Shown: one piece after another, positions 31,675 through 44,000 of the stretch
Position numbering within the stretch: the stretch's first letter is position 1
Layout of the letters: the number at the start of each line of letters is the position of its first letter
NCBI GenBank assembly: GCA_025618425.1
Contig: CM046850.1
Span: 22,487,907 to 22,551,906 of the forward strand
Origin: Heliocidaris tuberculata
Taxonomy: Eukaryota > Echinodermata > Echinoidea > Camarodonta > Echinometridae
DNA: 64,000 nt
Direction of reading: 5' to 3'
Position numbers and translations under genes: made by a program
The notes under the pieces: model-generated
What the model was told of the DNA's origin: nothing
What the model saw: only the letters and a program-made list of their open reading frames with translations
The model's database searches: none

Positions 31675-34320
31675 TCAGATTCAGATTCAGATTCAGATTT
31701 CAGATTCAGATTTAGATTTTATAGGTTTCATTTCGTCTTTAGATTTTGCTACACAGGTAAACAACAGTCGTCATCAGGATCACTGAGGGATCAATGTTCA
31801 TAAAAAGCAATTAGTGATTTTTTCAATTTACGTTTGAGCGTACTTAAACTTATACTGTCTCGTATATTTAAAGGGAGGGAATTCCAAAATTTGGGAGCAG
31901 TAAATGAAAAAGTATTCTGGGTTAATGCTGTACGAGTTCTTGGCAAGTGATACAGATTTATTTGTCTAGTGGGATAATGATGGATTTCGTTATTTACTGT
32001 AAATATATTATTGAAGACAGTGGGCAATTCGTGGTTATGATACTGAAACATAAGTACAGCAAGGTTGAGGCGATAAATATCATAAATTTTTAGTACATTA
32101 TTAGAGTGAAACAGACCATCTGTGTGGTGGCGATAATTAACATTACTTATAATTCGCATAGCCTTTTTCTGTAATAAAAAAACTCTGTCTAACAGGCATG
32201 CCGCACTGTTTCCCCATGCTAATATTCCATAATTAAGATATGGTAAAACCAGTGTGGAGTATAGTGATAAAAGAATATTTGGCGGAAAAGACCATTTGAG
32301 TTTATTAATCATACCAATGTTTCTGGATATCAATTTACATACATTATCAATATGATGCTTCCATGAAAGTTTATTATCTATTATTGTGCCTAGAAATTTT
32401 GTTTCAATCACCTTCTGTATTTGTGTATTATCTATTAAAATCGGATGAGGTAGTTCGTTAAAAGTATTACTAAATAACATGTAATTTGTTTTTTCTAGAT
32501 TTAGTGATAACTTATTAGCCTTAATCCATATTGCAACTGAATCCAGTTCCGAATTAATCACATTACATAAAGTTTCTAGGCTTTTATGCGAAAAAAATAG
32601 ATTAGTGTCATCTGCATACATAATAAAAGTCAATGAATTTGATGATCTATGAAAGTCATTTATATACAAAATAAAAAGTAAAGGGCCTAGAATAGAACCC
32701 TGTGGAACACCACAATTAATATTTCTTAAATGCGACATGCAATTTTAAATACAGACATATTGCTGTCGTTCGTATAAATAATTTCGAAACCAGTCTGAAA
32801 CAATGCCCCTTATGCCATAATGTGAAAGTTTGCTTAAGAGAATTTCATGATCTATAGTGTCGAATGCCTTAGAGAAGTCTAAGAACATTCCTATTGTGTG
32901 GGTACCATTATCAATAGAACTTGTAATATTATTAATTAGAGACAGGAGAGCATGTGTTGTATTATGGTGTTTTCTAAACCCGAACTGAGATTCATGTAAA
33001 ATATCATTATTATTCAAAAAAGCCATTGTACGAGTAAAAACTATTTTTTCAAGTATTTTGGAAAAGGTGGTTAACAAAGATATTGGCCTGTAGTTTGACA
33101 ACGATAAGGGGTTACCCTTTTTAAAAATAGGGATTATTTTGGCTAATTTCATTTTGTTTGGAAAAACACCTGTGCTCAGAGATAGATTACATATATAAGT
33201 GAATGGTTCAACAATACTTGCTATAATTTTTTTAATTATAAAATTATCCAGACCATCATGTCCACAACTGCGTTTACTCATAAAATTGTTAACAATATCA
33301 AGAACTTCACCTTCATTTACAGGAGTAAAAAACATAGAATTAGGGTTAGGGTTTTGTAAGTAATCATAAAATTTTCTATCACAGTTTGGTATCTTACTTG
33401 CTAAATTTGGACCTATTTCAACAAAATAATCATTGAAGTGATCAACAATATCTTGTAACTCCTTAATAGTTCTTTCATCAATTTGTATCTTAGAAATAGT
33501 ACTTTTCTTTTTCTGTTTATTCAGAACTTCATTGATTAATTTCCATGTGTTTTTAGCATCTTTGTTACAATTCATAAATTGTCGTGAAAAATATATCTTT
33601 TTTTCTTTACGTAGTAACCCTGTCAATGTATTTTTATAATTCAAATATTTCGACTTAGAACTTTCAGTGGGATTCGCTTTATATTTCAAATAAAGATTAT
33701 TTTTCCTATTTATTGATCTTAATAAGCCTGGTGTTATCCATGGGGATTTTGGAATTCTTTTCCTATTTTGAAGATTAACTTTTCTCATAGGACAACATTC
33801 ATTAAACAAACTAGTTAATTTAGTCATAAATTCCTCAAAACTACTATTTACATCAGTCATATCATAAATATCATTCCAATCTACTATGTTAAGTCTGTCT
33901 TTAAATGTGTTAATATTTCCTTCAGACAAATTCCGTTTGTATATTATAGAAGGGTATTGTGTTTGCAGCAAGATGGGGAAATGTGCAAATATGGGAAAGT
34001 GATCCGTCAGGTCTGATATTACAACGCCAGCTTGGGGAAAGGGATGCATGTTACTAAATATATTGTCAATTAAGGTGGAAGATTGTTCCGCGATGCGAGT
34101 TGGTTTAGAAATAAGTGGTATAAATGAGGAAGTTAGAAGCGTTCCATAGAATTCATGAACGAAAGCATCAGAATCGTAGTTTAATAAATTAACATTGAAG
34201 TCACCCATTAAAAAACAATCCTTGCCCCGCAGTATTGGGTTTGAGAGAATATTTTGAAGGCTAATTAAAAAATCATTGTGGCCAGATTTGGGAGGCCTAT
34301 ATATGACTCCAATAAGACAG
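31675..34320 (-). mobile_element. 5'-truncated non-LTR retrotransposon (LINE A)
   Basis: Minus-strand LINE truncated inside its endonuclease domain, at IGVIYRPP near 34320. Its 3' end is a tail of (AATCTG)n units at about 31677-31715 on the minus sense. Flanks match the uninterrupted duplicate at 35497-35575: TGAACTAAAATTCAG lies on one side and CGTTCATTAACATAAC on the other. The insertion therefore split a pre-existing repeat and replaced about 20 bases. The ORF is nearly intact with one stop, which implies a recent insertion. CR1/Jockey group by RT motifs; finer clade not determined. Confidence 0.9.
31791..34208 (-). pseudogene. LINE A ORF2: endonuclease end plus reverse transcriptase
   Basis: About 805 codons in one frame, broken by a single TAA at 32747-32745 between RQQYVCI and NCMSHLRN. 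Motifs in order: MGDFNVN (end of the AP-like endonuclease), IIPIFKKGNP and NYRPISLLTTFSKILEK, QFGFRKHHNT, FLDFSKAFDTIDH, then after the stop GVPQGSILGPLLFILYINDF, the catalytic YADDTNLF, FLGTIIDNKLSWKHHI, and a C-terminal FWNSLPLNIRDS block. The single stop is the only lesion seen in the retained part. Confidence 0.92.
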
Positions 34321-34329
34321 CGTTCATTA

Positions 34330-35865
34330 ACATAACAAAGTATTAAAAAAAAGCATTTAACAAATTAAGTATCACAAGACAGGTTAATTTTTTAAAAGTT
34401 CTAAATCTACAGTGAGATCTACAATCTAAAATTTACAAATTCTTAGCAATCACCAAGCGACCTCATCTAGACTAATTATATATACAGTATACTTGTTAAT
34501 TCCATAAAAGATAACGCTTGAAACGACATCACAACTTCATGCGGTATACAAAATCAAATATACAGAACTTAGAATGGTATAATTACAGAATGTCTCTTAC
34601 GACTAAATAAGGATTTACACTGTATTCCAGTACAGCAATTTCTACGATGACCCCCACCCCCTCTACCGCCCCGAAAAAAAAAACAACAAAACTACTGAAA
34701 CTAAAATTCACATTAATTTCGTGATAACTAATAACAATGACAAATAGATATCAATATACTGTAAATATCAAAAATAGGGAGGCGAACACCCCAAAAGCGG
34801 AGCTTGTGTTGGGAACGCTATGAGCAAAAAACACACAACAAAATCAACAACAAAAACAAAAACAAAACAAAAAGTTGTGTATAAGAGCATCATCAACAAT
34901 AACCATGACAACAATCCTTCGTTCTCTTTGCTGGCTTCCTATTCAACAACGTTTCCATTTCAAAACAATACTAACATGACTGATATCATATTCAAATTTA
35001 TTCAAATTCCTGGTATTAAAATCAATAATATAAACAAGCGATATCGTAGAAATGGTAGAAACTAAGCTAGAAGCGGTAATCGTACAGCTATGCAAATCGA
35101 CACATCGAAAAAGCATTGTCTAGTTTTAAATACAATAAAGTAATGATAATGATTTGATCTTATTTACCCAGGGTAGCCACATAAGTACTGCTCTTCCTGC
35201 GATTCCTTTAATGATTATTACCCCAGCATTGCTAGGTACCCATTTAATATACCTGGGTCGAGAGGGGAAATGTGGGCAAAACACCTTGTTCAAGGATGTA
35301 ATCACTGAGCAAGGATCGAACCCGGGACCTCTCGTATGAGAGTCAAGAGCCTTTCCAATTTACCATGGTGCATATATTATGCCCTTTATTGCGTGTTATT
35401 AGATGTTGGCAATAGTGATATCAAGTAGCAATTAAAGGTAAGAAAGAAGCAGTTGATGTAATGACGTGATGAAGAATCTTGCAACCGCTAAACATCAGTT
35501 CAGTGGAAAATTTGAACTAAAATTCAGACATGACACCTTAAGATATCGTTCATTAACATAACAAAGTATAAAAAAAAGCATTTAACAAATTAAGTATCAC
35601 AAGACAGGTTCATCTTTTTAAAAGTGAGGACAATTTACAAATTCTTAGCAATCACCAAGCCACCTTATCCAGACTAATTATATATACAGTATACTTGTAA
35701 AATCATTAAAAGAAAACGCGTGAAATGACATCACAACTTCATACGGTATACAAAATCAAATATACAGAACTCAGAATGGTAGAATTACACAATGTCTCTT
35801 ACGAATGATAGTAACTTTATATTCAAGATAGTACAGCAATTTCTACGATGACCCCCCCCCCCCTG
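34330..35865. repeat. Tandem duplicate repeat unit around LINE A
   Basis: Blocks B (34330-34660) and B' (35555-35865) match, sharing GCATTTAACAAATTAAGTAT and ACATCACAACTTCAT. Block A' (34670-35530) matches 30790-31680, sharing GCGGAGCTTGTGTTGGGAA and ATCGACACATCGAAAAAGCA. An A+B unit of about 1.2 kb was thus duplicated, and LINE A later entered one copy between A and B. Confidence 0.88.
35160..35377 (-). mobile_element. tRNA-derived SINE family A, copy
   Basis: Near-identical to the copy at 31283-31497 (same B-box, same ATTAAATGGGTACCTAGCAA), as expected because both lie in the duplicated block A. Confidence 0.87.
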
Positions 35866-36274
35866 CCTCCCTGAAAAATGAACGATTACCTTTACTGTAT
35901 TCATCTTATTTAAAAAAATATTTCAAATGTTGACTGAGTTGCTTACATGATGAACGTGGGTTGCTCTGGCGACAGGGATTATTGAAACTCTAAAACCACA
36001 ACGGTATAGTTACTTTCTTCGACTGTGAATGTTATGCATTATTTAAAGAAAAAAAAAAGACAAAATAAAACCACAGACACATCCTACCTAAATTAGAATG
36101 TGCAGTGCCAGACATATGAAATCACATTACATCAAAGGGAAGGTTGAGTTCTGGTATTAAAAGGTGAACAATAATTTATGAGCTTTTTGAGTTTTGTTAT
36201 TGTTTTGCTTTGTTATTTTGTTATTTGTTATTGTTGTTTGTCGTTGTTGTTGTTTAATTGGAAGAATATCGTAG

Positions 36275-36482
36275 AAGAAGAATCCTCTGAAAATGACTTC
36301 AAATGCCCTCATATTTGAAATATGACGAGAAACAGTTGAGATGTTTGGACCAAATTTTCATGTCACATGTGTGTGTAGTCCATATCCATTTCTGAGTGTA
36401 GTGCATGTGACTTTTGTACAGCAAAAAAATTTAGTCAGTATCTTCTCATTTTGATGATTCAAAATCCTAACATCATACGCCA
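36275..36482. repeat. Dispersed repeat, copy 2
   Basis: Diverged copy of 15243-15475 (CAAATGCCCTCATATTTG, CATATCCATTTCTGAGTG, TCATTTTGATGATTCAAAAT). It lies about 220 bp past the caspase stop. Confidence 0.65.
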
Positions 36483-36698
36483 TGCATGTACAACATAATT
36501 TATCTTTAACACGTCACGAATATAATATATACATTGTGCCTTACGATGGTATATTCGCAATTACTGTTTCTTATTGTTGGACCGAGGTATGGGATGATCA
36601 CGATGGTGACCCCCTCCCTTTCCACCGCCTCCTTGAAAAAAAAAGAAGGGAAAAAAGGCTACCAGCGACGTCTCAGCTCAAGGAATGACGATGCATTC

Positions 36699-36830
36699 TC
36701 ACATTGCTTCCTCGCTACTGCCATACTTCGGGAAGAAGTAAAACCGTTTTCGCATCCCTTGACTCTCATAGGCAGGAGTTTGACGAACCCCATTCCTCGT
36801 CTTGAAGTGTTCCGTCACCAGGCAGGTTAC
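36699..36830 (-). CDS. Caspase exon 9: p10 C terminus and stop
   Basis: 132 nt, 43 residues and TGA. VTEHFKTRNG then RQTPAYESQGMRKRFYFFP matches the family end (K-Q-x-P...S.L.K.LYF). The acceptor is AAATAG|GTAACC. A short tail (KYGSSEEAM) follows the last strand. Confidence 0.92.
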   Translation of the reverse strand, partial: VTCLVTEHFKTRNGVRQTPAYESQGMRKRFYFFPKYGSSEEAM

Positions 36831-37843
36831 CTATTTTGTAATAAAAAGAGCGATTTGATGATAATCATAAGAATTTATATATACAGCCCTGGAAAAAATT
36901 ATTAGACCAGCTGCATTTGGAGGTATAATAGGTAGTGTTAGGTCCATTGTCTATGAAACTAGGAAAATGATTATTAATAGATAATTCATTATCAATGAAT
37001 ACTACTCCCCATTGCAATTACCTTTGTGACAGATACCGCTGGACAATTACTACCAGGACGACTACAGCAAGGACAAACTGCCCCTTAACAAATTTCCCCA
37101 GGAAACCCCCCACCCCATTTTATATGAAAAAGTTTTTGACTACATAATAGACTATAAATGTCCGAGAGGAAGAATTTCAAGTGTTCCTTGTCTTGGTTTG
37201 AGCACTATGGCCTGCTCATTATTCTCTTGAGAACATTCGGAGTGTGACATAAAAATTAAATACAATAGAAAATTGAAGTTATCAAAAAAGAAAAGATTAT
37301 TATAATAGCTACATGAATGAGGTGCTGTTAAGAGAAAAAGAATGCAGGAGTTTATGGACAGCATGCCACAAGGCATGGCTGCTATCATCAAATGTAGCAA
37401 GTTTCCACCAAGAACTGAACATACTGCCTCTAGAGAAGTGAATATAGTTTAATCAGACAATCAGGCATACCTCCTGGACGATTAACCCCTAGACCATTAC
37501 TGCCAGAACATTTGTTCCAAAACCCCTACCCCTGGCCTGGAGAATATCCCCAAGACAATTACCCTTAGGATATTTTTATTCTGTTAGTATCCATCCGTTG
37601 GGGGTGCATTCCTTTAAATCTAATTTTCCTTTAGGGATAATTGTCCGGGGGGGGGGGAGTAATTGTCCTAGGAGTAATTGTCCGAGGGGTTAGTTATTGT
37701 AGGGGTAATTGTTTTAGGGAGTAGTCATCCACTCATTACGAGTTAGCTAGTAAAAATCAATTTGAAAGTTCAATTACTGATGTAGCCAACACTTCCCACA
37801 TATACGCATTTAAAAGGAAGTGGTCTAATATTTTTTTGCAGGG

Positions 37844-37906
<63 letters not shown>

Positions 37907-40900
37907 CATCACTTAAATAAGGAGACCCAGTCACCAATACGTATTTTGCACTGAACGTTTTGGGTTCCATGACGGTATATTATATTAAAAAATATATCCT
38001 TTAAATATCACTTCTGTAGACTGTTGGCCTTCATTAGACTAATCGCAAATTGAAAGTAATACTCTCTCAATGATGGTAAAAAACGACTTGTGAGTAGACC
38101 ATGGAGTAGACCCATATAGACCAGGTGACGCATTGCACATGGTACCCAAGTCAGACAATCCAACCTTGGTGATAAGATGATTTTTGTGAAAGCAGAACGA
38201 TTTAAAAAACCCAGGATGGTGAAAGTTTGAAGGAAATCCAACAAGGAATAAGAAAGTTATGGATGTTTGGAAAATTACTCGGAGATCAATTTGGTGAGTC
38301 GATTGTGACATACTTGCGGACAACTCTCCCGTTTGTCGTACACAAATATATCATTAATTTGCGTTTTTCCGAAACGCCAACACCGTAGAGGCAGAACTTA
38401 AAATATATTGGAAATAACATATATTTTACAGGTCCTCATGAATGAAAAGGATCCTGCTAAGTAATACATTTGGGGAAAATGACATTTTAGTCATTTTGTG
38501 TGTTAGAGCAAATAGGGGATCTGTCCGCAACTACACCACAGTGACATTCCCTATTCGGCCAATTTGAAATTCCATTATTTATAGTGATTGCAACTTTCAA
38601 AAATTCACATCTTTCTTATTGCTTATCGAATTTCGTACAAACTTTCACCTATCTCCTTCTCTGATTTTTCCTCTTTCTTTCGAAGCAACTTGCCATTAAG
38701 GTAGGATTTCTCTTTAAAGTGGCATTAGATTGGTAGAACTTGAACGGAGCCATCTGACAGTGATTGCTGAATTAAGATTTTAATTTGAAAATTAATTGCA
38801 TTTTCCTTTGAATTTTGACAAACAGCTTGTTTGGATAATAGGAAAATTTGATATTTCAAACTATTATTTTTGACTTGGCATTGTGGAAAATTGTGTGCAG
38901 GTACATTCTAAGCTTTCACAACCTAGAATGGGGCATGATGGGAAAATTAGAGGCACAGACACTTATCAAATCCTGTTGAAAGTTGGCGCTATTTAGGAAC
39001 TTCAGTTTACTGTCACTTTAATGCCGGGTAGAGTTTTGGTGTTGATTATTAGTAGCTGCACACAAACTATTTTTTAGAGATGATTTGTCTCCTTTAATAC
39101 CATTGTCTTGAAGAGCTTCATATACATGTTTAACATATACAGTGTGTTTCTTTAAAAAGGAAACCCAAATTGTCCCAGCAACATCTTGTAAAATAAACGT
39201 AACTAAATTTATTGTAGTACATCATGAAAAGGAAAATCTTATCTCCTTTAACTGTTTAATACGATACCACATTTGTAATGATAGAGCCTGGGATCATCAA
39301 ACTAAAACAATTTTAATCCAGCAATGTAAAAATTGATTTGCGCACGAGAGTGAGATCTATTCATCCACATGAACCTCGCTCACTCTGTTTTAATTTCTTT
39401 TCTGTCTTAACATATTTGGTATCAAATGAAAGAAGATGAATTGAACTGTGACATGTATAATAAGAATTAATGAAGACATAATCATTTTTCTAGTAATTCA
39501 TGTGAAATTGGGTTTAAAAAAAAAAAAGAAATACCCTGTATATACGCTGAGGAGTTGGAATCCTCCACATAAGACATTTGCCCTGTAAATGCGGTTTCGT
39601 TTTCTCTATGTTCGTTACTATTTTAAAAGAAAGAAAGAAGAAGAAGTAATCAAACAATAAACCTTGGACAGAGCCTTTCCTAAAATGGCATGTTTTGAGG
39701 CCTATATGCAGAATTTCACCTTCCTCATGAGTTCATTAATATCATCGACGTGTGCGTAGCGGAGAAAAACTTCAGAAAGAGCCTGTATGAACCATGATCC
39801 TTCTTTTTTATCTCTTATCGAATAGAACCCTGGATAAAGGTCAAAATAAAAACACAAAGGGTGATTACACAAGCCTTGAAATTAATCAAATAATCCACCA
39901 AAATGTTAACTGTAAGTTAACAACTTTGGATTCTAAATATTGGATTGAAAGGAAGAAAAGAAGAAAAAAAAAAAAACAACAACACAAAACAACATTTAAA
40001 AAAGATGGCCTGAATCGTCTCTCCTGTGCCTCGCGATTGGATGAAGATCACCTCTCAAAGTGTTTTTCCAAGATCACAACAGTTCGAAAAGACCCCAAAC
40101 CGAATATGAAGAATGATGGTGATGGTGATGTTGATGGTGATAGTGATATTGATGATGGTGATGATGATAATAATAATAATGATGATGATAATAATAATAA
40201 TAATAATAGTAATACTACTACTAATATAATCATATCAATAACATCAACATTATTACTGGTGAAATGATGATAACAACAACAACAATAATAATAATAATAA
40301 TAAAAATGAAAATAATAGTAATAATAAGCAATGACCATACACTTGATCATGTGGTACTGACGGGGGCGATTTCCCTTGGAAGCAGCTTTCATTCGTCTTG
40401 TTCAAGAGATTTCGCTAATTTCAAATTTTCTCCGCAGACATCATACCTGTGCTTTATGTATTTTTTCCTTTATCGAAATAAAGGCTGAGGGAAGTCCTCA
40501 TCACCCCCACTGAAGAGTACCGAGGAATATTTTTTTTCCTTTTATTTTATTTTTTTAAATCTTTTGCTTGTTAGAGAATTTCATATTGAAAAGGCACCCC
40601 CAGAATGCATAACCTTCTTTTTGCTTGTTAGAGAATTTTCGAATCCGCTTTTGGGGCGGTGCATAGCTTTCTACCTTTAACCAAGGGGATGGATATTTTT
40701 GATAATTCTCAAAATAAAGCAAATAGAGAGGTGCTGGAAAGGGTAGAGTTGCCAAATTTTCATTGATCGATTTCGCATTTAAGATATACAATGTCAATTT
40801 TCATCTCACCCTCAGAGGTCCCGTTGGCCACAAATATGTCGGCATTGTCTGGCAGGTGCTCTTCACCATCAACGTCAACATCACTGACGTCATTGTAGTT

Positions 40901-41055
40901 GATGGAGATATCGTCAAATTCCATATCAGAGGAAGCTCCTTGTCCTTGTGACTTGCACTCAGAGCTCTCCGAGTCCAAGTCACTTGCAAGAGTAGCCTCT
41001 TCTGTAATAATAATGATAATGTTAATAATCATCATCATGATCATCAGCATAACAG

Positions 41056-41086
<31 letters not shown>

Positions 41087-44000
41087 TATAATAATATCAT
41101 AATAATAAGATAATGACTTGTTGAAACCAAAACAAAAAGAGTAACCCTAGATTTCTGGATGAAATCCGGTTACTTCTTAATTTTATCAACTGAACATTAG
41201 GTTGTGGACAAATCTATACTACTACTACTACTAATCATCGTCATCATAGTATAGTGTGTGCACCTATGCAGTTTGCCATAATGCAGTAGGTCTTCCAAGT
41301 GATAGTGTTATTTTGATGTTTATCGCTAGTATTTGGTTATAATAATAGTATCAAGTGTTTTGGAATAATTATACTCAGGATACTGCTGGACTGCTTTCCT
41401 CCTTTCTCTGGACATAGCTTTGGAGAACTCTTCACATCAAATATTCTGGATTTCTTGTGATGACTGACTATGAGCTTCAGCCATTGAGTTACCTACATGC
41501 TAGTAGTGATTTTGACTGGATAACATCCAGAGATGAATAGGAACCACTCCATTCATGTTCTATTGAAAGCAATTTGATTCTGGACCCAACAATGGCCTTC
41601 AAGTGGGTTGCATCTTTTGTTCTCTTCACCCTTGTATTGTGTATGGTGGACTGTGAATAGAACCATTGTCCAGTTCGCCAGTGGACTGTTTCTTCATGCA
41701 AGTGGACTTTTTTTTTCTGTATGCAGGTATGCAAGCATACTACACTTCCCCTGATACACCCACAACACACACAAGTTAGACCTGCAAGAATCTTCAAGAT
41801 TAAAGGAGGCAGGAGAACCCAGAAGAAGAAGATATGGGGACTTGTATATCATATTACGACAACGCATCAGCTACCTTTCAACTCTCTCTGGTCATGCTGG
41901 TAATAATCATGTGGGGACATTAGCCCTAACCCAGGACCTATCCCTGTCGGTGAGAGCAATGATTATCTTATACAGTGCGTCCCAGAAAAAAAAGAAACCC
42001 TAAAACAAAGGGTTATTGTGACCACACTATGCGCTCTATGACAATACCGATCTATTTCCCATAAACTAGGAGTATTATGCTTGTAAATGATACCTTGATG
42101 GCATCCATCCGTACATGCTTTACCGAGCAGCAGCATTTTGAAAATGCCATGTAAAAACTCAATTGTGCCGGATTTGGGTAAAACCGTGAAAACGTTAGGA
42201 ACACATGCGAACGTGACCCAAATGCAACATGATATATTTTTTTTAAAGTAAAGAAAGTAACACTTTCTATTGTCATCAAATGGAAGTACAAGGTAGAAAA
42301 AGCACATAAGGCAGAAAAAATATGAAGATTATGTTAATTTCTCACATCAGGAGGGGCACCTTTTCCATCACAGGAAGGGCACTCTTTCATCTTTTAACGG
42401 ATATTTATTGATATTGGGAATTCTGGGGGCGTATGCCCCTGCCGCCACTGAAAATTGGTTATTGACCCGTGTTTTATGAATTTCTGGTTGAATGTATGCC
42501 ATCACAAAAGGGAATTTCACGTATCAGACATGTATCTCTTAAAGCTGGTATTTCAATTTAGTCATTTTGCAAGTGATCCTAACGTTTTCACAGTTTTACC
42601 CAAATCCGGCACAACTGAGATTTTACATGTCATTTTCAAAATGCTGGTGCTCGGTAAAGCATGTACGGATGGATGCCATCAGTGTATCATTTTAAAGCAT
42701 AATACTTCTATTTTATGGAAAATAGATAATTATTGCCATAGCGCAGAAAGTGTGGTCACAATAACCCTTCGTTTTAGGGTTTCGTTTTTTCTGGGACGCA
42801 CTGTATATAGTCGGAATGACAGTTCTGACATTTATTAAATTTTATTTAAATGATCAAGTTTCTGGAAGATACCAAACATTTGGTCTTAGAATGCATCAAG
42901 AAGTGTGGAATAGAATTCATGATTTGAGCATGGCACGTAAGAGAAAAACACACCGTGGACCTAGTCGTGTATCACCTATTTAAGCAGTTGCCATTATTCT
43001 CAAAGGCAGCATTATGTTTTGCCCATATCACGGGCCGCATCTACACTTCAGAATCAGACAATGAAGTTTGCTCTCTGGAATGCCCGATCTCCAAAGGCGA
43101 GAGGTAAATTTATGCGACTTCATTATCTCTGAGAAAGCGACCATTGCTGCCATCACAGAAATATGGTTGACGGACTCAAGGGAAGATGATCATGCACTTG
43201 CAAATATCCGGTCTATACCCTTCCGATATATTGACTTTCACCATACGCCACGCATCGTGGGAACTGGAGGTGTGATCGGCTTGCTGCTTCACAAAGGCTT
43301 CAACTTGGCATCCAACAAGTCTTTTTCAATCAATTCCTTTGAATATATGGACCTTACATTATCTGGAATATCAGTTCATGTAATGCGTTTGATTGTTATC
43401 TACAGGTCACCATCAATTAGGGAGAACAGAACATCGCCAGTAGATTTTATTCAAGACTTTTCCACAATTCTTGAATCTCTCTGTGTATGTCAACATAAAT
43501 TATTTATGGCTGGCGATTTTGATCTACATGTTGATCTTCCAGGCAATTGCTAAGCTGAATCCTTCATAGAGTTACTCCAATCCAATAGCCTTAACATTCA
43601 CCAAACTGGTCCAACACATTCATCGGGTCACACGCTTGATCTCATATCATCAACAGATCTGATACCAGTTTGGTGTCTGATGTTTCTACGCATGATTACC
43701 TTCCATCCGATCATTCAGCTGTTGTGTGTAACTTACTTTTTGAACATCCAAATAAAATCAAAAAGCTTGTAATGACAATAAATATGAAGAAAATCAACAT
43801 GGACAAAATTAAGGATGATATATCTTTGTACTTTCATCTGAGCTGAGAGATATGGAAAATGTTGACATCTTGGCCACGCAGGTGTGCGACGGACTCAGAG
43901 GAGTCTTAGACAACCATGCCCCTCTTATCAGTTTGTTGAAAGAGAAGTTATTCTTCGCCTACAGCATGTACAGAGTCAATGGTACCGAGCACAGTGCCAA

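Noticed and set aside
31791..34208. Long minus-strand frames as host genes
   Set aside because: They contain YADD, GVPQGS and endonuclease motifs of a LINE, with a simple-repeat tail and a disrupted repeat at the target.
39794..40267. Plus-strand 157-codon frame ending in Asp/Asn repeats
   Set aside because: It is antisense to caspase exon 8 and runs into a GAT/AAT microsatellite.
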